The notes: generated by a model from the sequence alone, not told the origin. Counted from the stretch's first letter, positions 31,045-40,307 are shown. The stretch: DNA of 64,000 bases from an uncultured Mucilaginibacter sp. (GCA_903864275.1 CAIPFE010000016.1:20580-84579), one strand, 5' to 3'. Made by a program: numbers and translations.

Positions 31045-31826
31045 CACTTCAAGCTTTGTATATAATAAACCACTGGCATTAACGCGAAACCTATCGGCAT
31101 AATTACAGCGAAAAACCATGTTCCTATAAAATAAACTACCGGTGTATATTTCCGGTGCACCCATCCCAACGTTCGGAATGCGCTTTGAAAACCATGCAAC
31201 AAATGGAATGCAACCGCACCCATTGCCACCACATAAAATATTACATACCATAAGCTGGTGAAGCTGTTCGCCACGCGCGCCTGCAGGTCTTTTACCCGAA
31301 CTATTTCTACATTGTTTTCGGTAGATACCGAATTTTCAAAATCTGCCGTTTGCGGTGTATAAACAGACGAGGTGGTTTGGTTTGTTGCAAGGTCGGTACG
31401 GTATTCTTTATAACCAACTTTGTTGGTGTATTTATAGTTGTACCAAAAATCGTTCATGTGTATCACGATGAATAAAAACAATATTGAACCGAGCAGCCCC
31501 ATGTTTTTTGACGACCAGGTTGCAGGTGATTTATTGGTAAATTCATAGCCTACCGGGCGGGCTTTGCGGTTTTGTATGGTTAGCACCAGCGCATATACCG
31601 CGTGTACAAGAATTGAAAGGTACAATATATAAGCAATAACCTCGATCGGCGGGAAATGCGTAAGAAAATTGGCGTACACGTTGAAGCCGTAGCCGCCGTC
31701 GTTTTTAAATAGCTGCAGGTTACCCGCAAGGTGCACGATCAGGAAAGTACACAAAAACAAGCCCGTTAAAGCCATGATCAGCTTTTTCCCCAACGACGAG
31801 TTAAGGGTCTGTTTAATTTCACTCAT
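31044..31826 (-). CDS. sdhC: Succinate dehydrogenase cytochrome b subunit
   Basis: SSLGKKLIMALTGLFLCTFLIVHLAGNLQLF; 5 TM; adjacent to sdhA. Confidence 0.93.
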   Translation of the reverse strand: MSEIKQTLNSSLGKKLIMALTGLFLCTFLIVHLAGNLQLFKNDGGYGFNVYANFLTHFPPIEVIAYILYLSILVHAVYALVLTIQNRKARPVGYEFTNKSPATWSSKNMGLLGSILFLFIVIHMNDFWYNYKYTNKVGYKEYRTDLATNQTTSSVYTPQTADFENSVSTENNVEIVRVKDLQARVANSFTSLWYVIFYVVAMGAVAFHLLHGFQSAFRTLGWVHRKYTPVVYFIGTWFFAVIMPIGFALMPVVYYIQSLK

Positions 31827-32066
31827 TAGAACTTAGATTTATTTAAGCAAAAGTATTTATTAAAAGCCAAATCATATAAATGCAAATGGTTTATTAAATA
31901 GTAATTGGCTATTTAGAAACAATCTAAAAAACACAATCCGACGTTTTTTGCATATAGTCAGGCTTTACCCATATCTTAGGCAAAAATAGATGCCCCGATT
32001 GCATAAAATACACTTATATCGCCCTGGTTATCCTGCTTATGGCCAGATGCAGGAAAAAGGCTCACC

Positions 32067-32732
32067 CTAATCAATAGCCAGCACTTTGTCATTTGCCACC
32101 GCGAATATCCTGTCCGTCTTATTGCTGTGGATAGCCACCCTGCCCGTAAATTTCCCAAACGATGGTAGGATGCCTTGCCGTGGACCAAAGACGAAACAGG
32201 GCAGTGTAATATGCTGCCGGCCCCTTCCTACCAAACTAATACCGGGATGAATATGTCCGCATAGTGAATAACCCTTTGCATTTTGTAAATCCTCATCTGT
32301 TAAAGGATGGTGCAGCATTAAAAATGGGCCAATAAGCAATTCATCGTTCAAAATAATATTTAACCGGCGGTAATTTTCCTCATCAATAATATCATGATTG
32401 CCCCTTATCAGTATGATCTCCAATTTTGGGAACTGGCTGCGCCATAAAATGAACCAATCCCAATCGGCATTCATGTCGCTATGAAAAAAATCACCAAGAA
32501 AAAGTAACTTTTCAGCTTTATGCTCAAATACCAGGTCGGATAACACGCCCAAATCGTTTTGTTCCATATCCCGCGGTACAGCGATGCCTGCTTTACGAAA
32601 ATGGCCAACTTTACCTAAATGCACATCAGCGGCTATCAAAGCTTTTTCCTGCTTCCAGTAAATGGCCTTTTGCGGTAGTAATAAAAGATCCTGGTTAAGC
32701 AGCTTAAATGAAATGGCGGGATTGGCAGACAT
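32067..32732 (-). CDS. pdeM: Ligase-associated DNA damage response endonuclease PdeM
   Basis: ADVHLGKVGHFRKAGIAVP; LGDFFHSDMNADWDWF; RGNHDI; ORF opens at 32804 but MSANPAISFKLL start at 32732 is more likely. Confidence 0.88.
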   Translation of the reverse strand: MSANPAISFKLLNQDLLLLPQKAIYWKQEKALIAADVHLGKVGHFRKAGIAVPRDMEQNDLGVLSDLVFEHKAEKLLFLGDFFHSDMNADWDWFILWRSQFPKLEIILIRGNHDIIDEENYRRLNIILNDELLIGPFLMLHHPLTDEDLQNAKGYSLCGHIHPGISLVGRGRQHITLPCFVFGPRQGILPSFGKFTGRVAIHSNKTDRIFAVANDKVLAID

Positions 32733-32778
32733 AGGGCCAAAAATAGGTAAGCTTGGTCTGAATTGACCAATACAAAAT

Positions 32779-32810
32779 AAAAAAACCCGTCTGCTGACCG
32801 GCAAACGGGT
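32779..32810 (-). terminator. Rho-independent terminator downstream of the Do-family protease gene
   Basis: Minus strand ACCCGTTTGC-CGGTCA-GCAGACGGGT followed by TTTTTTT. Confidence 0.75.
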
Positions 32811-32835
32811 TCAATTACTATTTTAATCAAATAAA

Positions 32836-34374
32836 TTACTGCAATTCAATAGTGCTTCTTAACCTGGTACCATCAGGATAATAGCCTGATATAGCTAACA
32901 CCCCATGCTTAAGGTTATTTAACACGTGGTCGATGTCGCCGATACTGGCAATTGGCTGCTTGTTAATTTCGGTGATCACTGATCCAACCGGAACTTCCGT
33001 ATAGTCGAATAAACCGCCTTCTCTCACCTGGGTCACTACTACGCCTCCATTAATATGGAATTTAGCTTTTTGCTGCGCATCGAGTGGTATAAAGCTTGCG
33101 CCGAATTTATTGAACAGCACTTCCGATGATTTTGAAACCGCTACTTTCGGTGTAGGTATATCAGCATGAAGTGTAACTGCAAAGTTTTTCTCCTCGTTAC
33201 CGCGCAAAACAGTTAAATGGATCTTGTCGCCAGGCTGCAAACGACCTACGCGTTCCTGCAAATCAGATGATTCGTAAACTGTATTACCTTCTACTTTGCT
33301 GATGATATCGCCTTTCTGAATGCCTGCATCTTCGGCGCCGCTGCCAGGTACCACCTGGTCAACGTATAAGCCTACAGTTTTGTCAACATGCAATTGCTCT
33401 GCAGCATCCTGGTCAAGTTCTTTAAAGCTGATACCAACATAACCACGTTTTACAGCGCCGTATTTTTCAATATCATCCAATACCTTTTTGGCCAGGTTAA
33501 TAGGGATCGCAAAACCATAACCTTCGTACGAACCTGTATGAGAAGCGATAGCTGAGTTGATACCGATCAGTTCGCCATTGGTGTTTACCAACGCGCCGCC
33601 GCTGTTGCCGGGGTTTATAGCAGCATCAGTTTGAATGAACGACTCGATGGCCTTGTTTAATCGTGGCTGCTCACGCATCTGGGTGCGGCCGAAAGGGCTT
33701 TGATTTTCATCCTGGTTGTCCTCGCTGCCAATTATCCCGATACCGCGCCCTTTCGCGCTTACAATACCGGCTGTAACGGTAGAAGTTAGCCTGAAAGGAT
33801 TACCTACTGCCAACACCCATTCCCCTACTTTTACATTGTCGGAGTTGCCTAACTTTACAATTGGCAAATTGTGGCCATCGATCTTTATTAAAGCCAAATC
33901 AGTATTCGGGTCGGTGCCGATAACTTTAGCCAGAAAATTTTGGTGGTCATTGGTCACAATTTCAATTTTGTCGGCTTTTTCAACCACGTGGTTATTGGTT
34001 ACGATATAGCCGTCAGGCGAAATGATGACACCCGAGCCGGAAGCCATTTGCGGGCCTTGCGAAGGCACCCGCTGACCAAACATGTCGCCAAACATGCGCT
34101 GCATCTGGCTTTGCTGATCGTCCTGTCCCTTGCTGGAATAGGTGGTACGGATATAAACAACCGCCGGGGTTACCGCTGCTGCAGCCTCGGTGAAATCAGC
34201 CATGCCTGTTGAAGATACTGTTGGCGCCGTTAAATGATTACTCGCGAAATAAACTTTCTGTTTGTCCTCGAAACTCATGTTGCTGGCATATTTGTTTTCG
34301 ATCAACTTATACGACCCAAGCGCCATAGCGCCCCCAACAAAAGCTGTTATTAATGTTAAACCTAACTTTTTCAT
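32836..34374 (-). CDS. degP: Do family serine endopeptidase (HtrA/DegP)
   Basis: GSGVIISPDGYIVTNNHVVEKA; TDLALIKID; INPGNSGGALVN; PDZ domains. Confidence 0.94.
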   Translation of the reverse strand: MKKLGLTLITAFVGGAMALGSYKLIENKYASNMSFEDKQKVYFASNHLTAPTVSSTGMADFTEAAAAVTPAVVYIRTTYSSKGQDDQQSQMQRMFGDMFGQRVPSQGPQMASGSGVIISPDGYIVTNNHVVEKADKIEIVTNDHQNFLAKVIGTDPNTDLALIKIDGHNLPIVKLGNSDNVKVGEWVLAVGNPFRLTSTVTAGIVSAKGRGIGIIGSEDNQDENQSPFGRTQMREQPRLNKAIESFIQTDAAINPGNSGGALVNTNGELIGINSAIASHTGSYEGYGFAIPINLAKKVLDDIEKYGAVKRGYVGISFKELDQDAAEQLHVDKTVGLYVDQVVPGSGAEDAGIQKGDIISKVEGNTVYESSDLQERVGRLQPGDKIHLTVLRGNEEKNFAVTLHADIPTPKVAVSKSSEVLFNKFGASFIPLDAQQKAKFHINGGVVVTQVREGGLFDYTEVPVGSVITEINKQPIASIGDIDHVLNNLKHGVLAISGYYPDGTRLRSTIELQ

Positions 34375-34460
34375 CTTATTATTCTCTTTCTTTGTTATGT
34401 TTATTTTTTATTCATCAAATTTATCTTAATTATATTAATTTTTTGCTCTTCAAATTTAAT

Positions 34461-34528
34461 ACCATATAGACGTCATAATCAATGATTAGTTATATGGTTT
34501 TGTGTTAAAAATTGTTAAATTTAACACA
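34461..34528. promoter_or_regulatory. Two adjacent dyads between the Do protease gene and dapF
   Basis: ACCATATA-n22-TATATGGT and TGTGTTAAA-n10-TTTAACACA, perfect arms. Confidence 0.45.
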
Positions 34529-34536
34529 ATGCAGAG

Positions 34537-34650
34537 AGCAACTTACGAATTACGATTTTAGATTAACTTCGTTGAGGGCTTCGCCGTTTACGAATTGTTG
34601 AATGTCAAATCTAAAAAATCTCAAATCGTAATTCGAAATTCGTAATTCAT
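34537..34650. repeat. ATTTACGA/ATTACGA-type short-period inverted repeat (same family as 30976..31044)
   Basis: TTACGAATTACGATTTTAGATT ... AATCTAAAAAATCTCAAATCGTAATTCGAAATTCGTAATTC. Confidence 0.8.
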
Positions 34651-34653
34651 CCC

Positions 34654-35439
34654 ATGAAGATACACTTTTATAAATACCAGGGCGCCGGGAACGATTTTAT
34701 ACTGATCGATAACCGTGCCGATACTGTAAATCACCGTGATCCGCAACTGATTGTACGTTTATGCGACCGCCGTTTTGGTATTGGGGGCGATGGCGTAATA
34801 TTCCTGCAAAGCAGGGAAGGCTATGATTTTGAGATGGTGTACTACAACGCCGACGGCCAACCCAGCAGCATGTGCGGCAATGGCGGCCGGTGTATTGCAG
34901 CTTTCGCGAAGTTTTTGGGCATTGTTGACAGCGAGACTAACTTTCTGGCAGTTGACGGCCCTCATTATGCCAAAATTTCAGCTTCGGGCGATTGGGTGAG
35001 CTTGCAGATGATAGATGTAAATGACATCAGCAGGGATGAAGATGCTTATATATTAAATACCGGCTCGCCGCATTATGTGCAGCTCGTGGATGGCCTGAAA
35101 GAAAAAAATGTTTACCGGGATGGGTACACCATTCGTAATAATGATACATATCGCAAAAAAGGCATCAATGTAAATTTTGTTGAACCTTTAGATAGCGGCT
35201 ATTTTGTACGCACATTTGAGCGGGGTGTTGAAGATGAAACCTTTGCCTGCGGAACGGGTGTAACTGCCGTAGCATTGGCCATGGCGAAACATAACCATCA
35301 AACCGGCGCAATAAATACCCCCATAAAGGTTTTAGGCGGTGATTTGAATATCCGCTTTAATTATGACGGGGATAGTTTTAAGGATATATTTTTAGAAGGG
35401 CCGGCGGTGAAGGTGTTTGAGGGGATGGTTGAGATTTAA
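34654..35439 (+). CDS. dapF: Diaminopimelate epimerase
   Basis: YQGAGNDFILIDNR; SSMCGNGGRCIAAFA; ACGTGVTAVALA. Confidence 0.95.
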   Translation: MKIHFYKYQGAGNDFILIDNRADTVNHRDPQLIVRLCDRRFGIGGDGVIFLQSREGYDFEMVYYNADGQPSSMCGNGGRCIAAFAKFLGIVDSETNFLAVDGPHYAKISASGDWVSLQMIDVNDISRDEDAYILNTGSPHYVQLVDGLKEKNVYRDGYTIRNNDTYRKKGINVNFVEPLDSGYFVRTFERGVEDETFACGTGVTAVALAMAKHNHQTGAINTPIKVLGGDLNIRFNYDGDSFKDIFLEGPAVKVFEGMVEI

Positions 35440-35454
35440 TTTTTAAATAATACT

Positions 35455-35910
35455 ATGAACCTTGATCGTTACCGACTTAAAGCAAGCGAAGACTTAATCT
35501 CCTTTGAATTTATCAGCGTTGGGCCAAAGGGTCGTATTCCCAAAATGATCCAGTTTACTCCAACTAATTACAATTCCCATAACTTATCATTTGGCAATAA
35601 GGATCCTGAAACGGGACGAATTGATGATCTTGCGATTTCAAATAATGGGGATAGCGACCGGATATTAGCTACTGTTGTAGCAACCGTTTACGCATTTACT
35701 GATAAATATCCGGATGCCTGGGTATATGCCGCGGGAAGTACAAAGGCACGAACACGTCTTTACAGAATGGGGATTTCTAAATATTGGGAAGAAGCCAAAA
35801 ACGATTTTCATATTCTTGGACAGCTAAACGACGAATGGGAGCCATTTGTTATAGGAATCGATTATGATGCTTTTGTAGTAAAAAGAAAATTACGTAATTT
35901 TGAATTATGA
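35455..35910 (+). CDS. DUF6934-like protein, possible component of a two-gene toxin-antitoxin-like module
   Basis: FEFISVGPKGRIPKMIQFTPTNYNSHNLSFGNKD...ILATVVATVYAFTDKYPDAWVYAAGSTKARTRLYRMGIS. Confidence 0.7.
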   Translation: MNLDRYRLKASEDLISFEFISVGPKGRIPKMIQFTPTNYNSHNLSFGNKDPETGRIDDLAISNNGDSDRILATVVATVYAFTDKYPDAWVYAAGSTKARTRLYRMGISKYWEEAKNDFHILGQLNDEWEPFVIGIDYDAFVVKRKLRNFEL

Positions 35911-36086
35911 GCACAATAGAAGAACTCAAAATAAAAGAACTCAACGAGCGAAAGGCGCCCATTGTAGTTATTGACAAGTCTTTGAACAAATACGATAACG
36001 TTGTCTTATTTCCCGAAAAACTTGCCAAAGCAAATGAGATTTTAAAAAAGACCGGGCATCCTAAAGATTACCTAAAGGAGAAATAA
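35907..36086 (+). CDS. Small 59-aa partner protein overlapping the preceding gene by ATGA
   Basis: Translated by eye: MSTIEELKIKELNERKAPIVVIDKSLNKYDNVVLFPEKLAKANEILKKTGHPKDYLKEK*; below ORF-track length cutoff. Confidence 0.75.
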   Translation: MSTIEELKIKELNERKAPIVVIDKSLNKYDNVVLFPEKLAKANEILKKTGHPKDYLKEK

Positions 36087-36213
36087 CATCCCCCGAAAGC
36101 CGGACCACAAGCTAACAGCCGAACCACAAGGCTGAATCCAGGTAACACTGTAACAAAAACAAAATCACCTTATCTGATATTTACTATCTTGTAAACAAAA
36201 GTGATTCATTTTT

Positions 36214-36951
36214 ATGGACCCGGACCTGGCATCGAAACTTAAACCCCAATACCGCGAGGTCGCCGTTAAAGAAACTAATGGCATCCCTGTTTTATTGAAT
36301 AAACAGTTTTTAACAGGCGACAACGAGAAATACCGGAAGATGTACAACTGGATGTCGCGCGGGTACGATTTGGTTGAAACTGTCGTGGGGAGGCTGAAAT
36401 ATGGCAATACCATCAACAACGTACGGAGTGCGAATATTTCGAAACTGGAGTGGCGCGACAATTGTTCGGTTTTATACGTTTCCATCGGCACCGGGAGAGA
36501 CCTGCAATTTATCCCGGTAACGGTAAATAAAAAAACGCTGGATATTGTTGGGGTGGATATTTCTATGGGGATGCTGAAACAATGCAAAAAAAGCTACCAC
36601 AAAAAACTCAACCTTTCCTTAATCAATTGCTGCGCCGAGGACCTGCCATTCAACGACAATGAATTTGACATTGTTTTCCACGTTGGCGGGATAAACTTTT
36701 TTAACGGCAAACAGCTGGCCATAAACGAAATGATCCGCGTGGCCAAAAAAGGAACAAAAATCCTGATAGCCGATGAAACGGCTGATTTTATTGAAAAGCA
36801 GTACAAGAAAAGCAACTTGACAAAAAATTACTTCGCCGGCCAAACCTTCGACCTGCATGACCTTGAAGCCATGATCCCAAATACCGTCACCGAAAAAACA
36901 ACGGAGCTGCTTTGGGACGATAGGTTTTATTGCATCACTTTCCGAAAGTGA
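36214..36951 (+). CDS. Class I SAM-dependent methyltransferase
   Basis: VLYVSIGTGRDLQFIP; VGVDISMGMLKQCKK; DLPFNDNEFDIVFHVGG. Confidence 0.9.
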   Translation: MDPDLASKLKPQYREVAVKETNGIPVLLNKQFLTGDNEKYRKMYNWMSRGYDLVETVVGRLKYGNTINNVRSANISKLEWRDNCSVLYVSIGTGRDLQFIPVTVNKKTLDIVGVDISMGMLKQCKKSYHKKLNLSLINCCAEDLPFNDNEFDIVFHVGGINFFNGKQLAINEMIRVAKKGTKILIADETADFIEKQYKKSNLTKNYFAGQTFDLHDLEAMIPNTVTEKTTELLWDDRFYCITFRK

Positions 36952-36983
36952 GTGGTGAGAAGTGAATAGTGAGTAGTGAGTCC
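36949..36983 (+). repeat. Five-unit heptad array starting at the methyltransferase stop codon
   Basis: TGAGTGG TGAGAAG TGAATAG TGAGTAG TGAGTCC. Confidence 0.95.
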
Positions 36984-37062
36984 TCAAATCCGCCCGGCTC
37001 CGACTTCTTTCTTTCCGACTTTCGGACTTTTTATTATCTTTCCAAATTCAATCTTCAACACA

Positions 37063-37932
37063 ATGTACGATATCTGTTGCATAGGGCATATTACATCCGA
37101 CAAAGTAGTCACCACCAATTCGGTGATGTACATGGCGGGGGGTACTGCCTGGTATTTTTCGCATGCGCTGGCGCGGATGGATGTAAGCTATCTTTTGGTA
37201 ACTGCGCTTGCTGAGGCCGAAATGCATTATGTGATCGATCTTTGTAATAAAGACATCGAAGTAAATGTGCAGCTCAGCGCCCAAACGGTATTTTTCGAGA
37301 ACATCTACGCCGAAAACCAGGACGAGCGCACCCAAAACGTTTGGGCTAAAGCCGATCCGTTTACCATAACACAAACGGAACCTGTTAACGCAAAGATATT
37401 CCACCTTGGCCCCTTGCTGGCGGATGATATTTCTACCGAACTGATAAAAACACTTGCAACAAAGGGCCGGGTAAGCCTGGATGTGCAGGGCTACCTGCGT
37501 AAGCTCGAAAACCACAAAGTACACCCCACTGACTGGCCCGAAAAAATTGAAGCCCTGCAACACATAGACATCCTGAAAGCCGATATCGCCGAACTGCAAG
37601 CGCTTACCGGCGAAAAAGAAGTTAACGAGGGCGTTAAAGTTGTTGCCGGCTGGGGGGTGAAAGAAGTGGTGATCACCAATGGCAGCCAGGGATCTTTGAT
37701 TTACAGTGATGGGGTATTTTATACCATCCCGGCCTACCGTCCGCCTGTTATTGTGGATGCCACGGGCTGCGGGGATACTTATATGGCGGGGTATTTATAT
37801 AAGCGCATAAAGGGGGCGGGAATACAGCAGTCGGGTGAGTTTGCGGCGGCTATGGCGGGGTTGAAAACTGCTACTTCGGGGGCGTTTATGGGGACGGAGG
37901 GGGAGGTGATGGGGTTTTTAGGGGGAGGGTAG
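37063..37932 (+). CDS. PfkB family carbohydrate kinase
   Basis: MYDICCIGHITSDKVV; VDATGCGDTYMAGYLYKR; ATG 37063 preferred over 36976. Confidence 0.9.
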   Translation: MYDICCIGHITSDKVVTTNSVMYMAGGTAWYFSHALARMDVSYLLVTALAEAEMHYVIDLCNKDIEVNVQLSAQTVFFENIYAENQDERTQNVWAKADPFTITQTEPVNAKIFHLGPLLADDISTELIKTLATKGRVSLDVQGYLRKLENHKVHPTDWPEKIEALQHIDILKADIAELQALTGEKEVNEGVKVVAGWGVKEVVITNGSQGSLIYSDGVFYTIPAYRPPVIVDATGCGDTYMAGYLYKRIKGAGIQQSGEFAAAMAGLKTATSGAFMGTEGEVMGFLGGG

Positions 37933-37969
37933 TGGCTTGAATAAACCGGCGACATTGTATAAAAGCATG

Positions 37970-38494
37970 GTGGGCGTGGGTCAGACGTAGTTTTTTGGAT
38001 AAACCTTAGCACGCGCCCGCTCATGGCCGCGGAGGCCTAGTTACTTTTGGCGCCCCAAAAGTAACCAAAAACGCTCCCGGCAGGAATGCTTCTTTGCCGC
38101 ACATGGCCTTTGCGCTGCAAATCCGGCAAAACCTGGGCTGCAATCTTTTTGCTTCGCTACCCTATCGCTTCACTACCCTGCATGCAAAAAGTTGCGATGC
38201 CCTTCCAACGCTTTTGGCCACCATTGTTTTGCCTGATTTCGCCCGAAGCTCTCCTGCCGGGAAAAGCGCTGCTACTCCCGTAAAAAACCAAGGCACGAAT
38301 CAAAAACACGAATCAAAAGCGCGTAAAGGCACGACAGAAAAGCGGGCCAGGGAGTATGGCCTGCAGCGTGGAAGCTTTTTTCTGTCTTGATTTTTTTGGT
38401 ACTTTTTGTATCAAGACAAAAAGGACTAGCCTCCGCGGCAATTGAGCGGCGCATGTAAAGGTTTGTCTAAAAATACTATGGGGACCCACCCGCG
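37970..38494. mobile_element. MITE-like foldback element of about 525 bp with long imperfect terminal inverted repeats, no transposase
   Basis: Left GTGGGCGTGGGTC...TTTTTTGGATAAACCTTAGCACGCGCCCGCTCATGGCCGCGGAGGC pairs with right GCCTCCGCGGCAATTGAGCGGCGCATGTAAAGGTTTGTCTAAAAATA...GACCCACCCGCG; inner hairpins at 38041..38064 and 38383..38418. Confidence 0.75.
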
Positions 38495-38498
38495 TTTA

Positions 38499-38641
38499 CC
38501 CCCCCCCATACCCCCTCCGTCTCCTGCGTCGACACCTCCCCCTAAGCTTAGGGGGAGGAAGAACTACCGTACAACCCGAATTTCGCGTCAACCTTCTCCT
38601 CCCCTAAAATTAGGGGAGGCCGGGAGGGGTATGGGAGGGGT
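38499..38641. repeat. Nested palindromic cassette
   Basis: CCTCCCCCTAAGCTTAGGGGGAGG (38535..38558) and CCTCCCCTAA-AA-TTAGGGGAGG (38598..38619) within outer CCCCCATACCCCC / GGGGTATGGGAGGGG arms. Confidence 0.85.
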
Positions 38642-38697
38642 AAAAAATTTATTTAAAACTCTGTCAATTTAATCCTACCTTGTTACAACCAATCATT

Positions 38698-40047
38698 ATG
38701 AAACGAAAAACCTTTATAAAATTAAGTTCAACCTTAATGGCAGCTCCATTTTTATCCCCGCTCAGCGCCTGGCCTTTGGGACAGCAGGAACGTTTAAAAA
38801 ACTGGGCCGGCAACCTTACTTACAGCACCGGCAATGTATTTTACCCCACCACCGTGGCAGAAGTGCAGCAGCTTGTGAAAAAGCACAGCAAGCTAAAGGC
38901 CCTCGGCACCAGGCATTGCTTCAATACCATCGCCGACAGCAAAGACAACCTGCTGTCGACCAGCAAGATGAACAAGGTGGTGTCTATCGACGCAAAGGAA
39001 CATACCGTTACGGTTGAGGGCGGCATAAAATACGGCGAGCTGGCGCCTTACCTGCATGCAAAGGGCTACGCGCTGCATAACCTGGCTTCGCTGCCGCATA
39101 TATCGGTTGGCGGGTCGATAACTACGGCTACGCATGGGTCGGGGGTGAAGAATGGGAATTTGGCCAGCGCGGTGCGGGGTTTGGAAGTCGTGATTGCCGA
39201 TGGCAGTATTGTGCACCTCACAAAAGCGGCCGACGGCGAAAAATTTAATGCCGCCGTGGTGGGGCTTGGTGCGATAGGCGTGATCACCAAAGTTACGCTG
39301 GCCATACAGCCCACTTATATGGTGCGGCAAAATGTATTTATTGGCCTGCCCATGGCGCGGCTGAAGGATAATTTCGAAAAGATCATGTCGGCGGGGTATA
39401 GCGTGAGCTTGTTTTACGACTGGCAAACCGACCTCATTAACGAGGTATGGATAAAAAGCCGCATCGGTACCGACAGCGACGCCGTACTGCCCGAATTTTA
39501 CGGGGCAAAGGCCGCCACAAAAAACCTGCACCCCATCATTGCCCTCAGCGCCGAAAACTGCACCGAACAAATGGGCGTGCCCGGCCCCTGGTACGGACGC
39601 TTGCCGCACTTTAAGATGGGCTTTACCCCCAGCAGCGGCAAAGAACTGCAGAGCGAATATTTTGTGCCCCTGCACCATGCCGTTGAGGCCATCAGCGCGG
39701 TTGCAAAACTTGGGAAACAGATAGGCCCGCATTTGTTTATCACCGAGATCCGCGCTATTGCTGCCGATAACCTGTGGATGAGCCCCTGCCACGAACAAAC
39801 CAGTATCACCATACACTTTACCTGGAAACAGGAAACCGAAGCCGTGCTGCAGTTGTTGCCCCAAATTGAAGCCGCGCTGGCGCCATTTAACGCCCGACCG
39901 CATTGGGGCAAGGTTTTTACCCTTGCCCCGAAAGTACTGGAAGCCCGTTACCCCAAACTGCAGGATTTTAAAAAGCTGGTTGCAGAGTACGATCCGCATG
40001 GGAAGTTCAGGAATGTGTTTTTGGAGCGGGAGGTTTATGGGGGGTAG
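38698..40047 (+). CDS. FAD-binding protein, D-arabinono-1,4-lactone oxidase-like, secreted
   Basis: LKALGTRHCFNTIADSKDNLLS; VGGSITTATHGSGVKNGNLASAV; C-term DPHGKFRNVFLEREVYGG; ATG at 38698. Confidence 0.92.
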   Translation: MKRKTFIKLSSTLMAAPFLSPLSAWPLGQQERLKNWAGNLTYSTGNVFYPTTVAEVQQLVKKHSKLKALGTRHCFNTIADSKDNLLSTSKMNKVVSIDAKEHTVTVEGGIKYGELAPYLHAKGYALHNLASLPHISVGGSITTATHGSGVKNGNLASAVRGLEVVIADGSIVHLTKAADGEKFNAAVVGLGAIGVITKVTLAIQPTYMVRQNVFIGLPMARLKDNFEKIMSAGYSVSLFYDWQTDLINEVWIKSRIGTDSDAVLPEFYGAKAATKNLHPIIALSAENCTEQMGVPGPWYGRLPHFKMGFTPSSGKELQSEYFVPLHHAVEAISAVAKLGKQIGPHLFITEIRAIAADNLWMSPCHEQTSITIHFTWKQETEAVLQLLPQIEAALAPFNARPHWGKVFTLAPKVLEARYPKLQDFKKLVAEYDPHGKFRNVFLEREVYGG

Positions 40048-40059
40048 GGGGATGTAATT

Positions 40060-40158
40060 AGGGCGTTTCCCCCGTTGGTAGAAACGGGGCCGGGCCATCC
40101 GTTCATATGCTTGCAGGCATTAGGCGCGAAGGCCGGTAGCCACTTCTGTCCCTAACGC
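40060..40158. repeat. Interspersed REP-like repeat bounded by AGGGCGTT ... CCCTAACGC
   Basis: Boundary motifs AGGGCGTTTCCCCCGTT and CCCTAACGC, internal CGGGCCATCCGTTCATATGC; resembles repeats I associate with Bacteroidota. Confidence 0.55.
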
Positions 40159-40307
40159 GGTATACGGGGATATGCCATTCTCCGCCAACTGGCGGACTAC
40201 CGCTTTGTAGAAAAAAATAACAAAAATAGTATTGCCCCGCTAGCGGCTACCCTTAACAAGCATGTCGACCGGGCTCCATATCTTGTCGGCTAAAGCATTT
40301 CGGGACA

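Noticed and set aside
38086-38454. Small ORFs inside the 37970..38494 region
   Set aside because: They lie within an inverted-repeat foldback element and lack protein-like features.
38893-40098. 401-aa ORF on the minus strand opposite the FAD-binding oxidase
   Set aside because: Shadow ORF of a well-supported CDS (38698..40047); composition-driven, no recognisable family.
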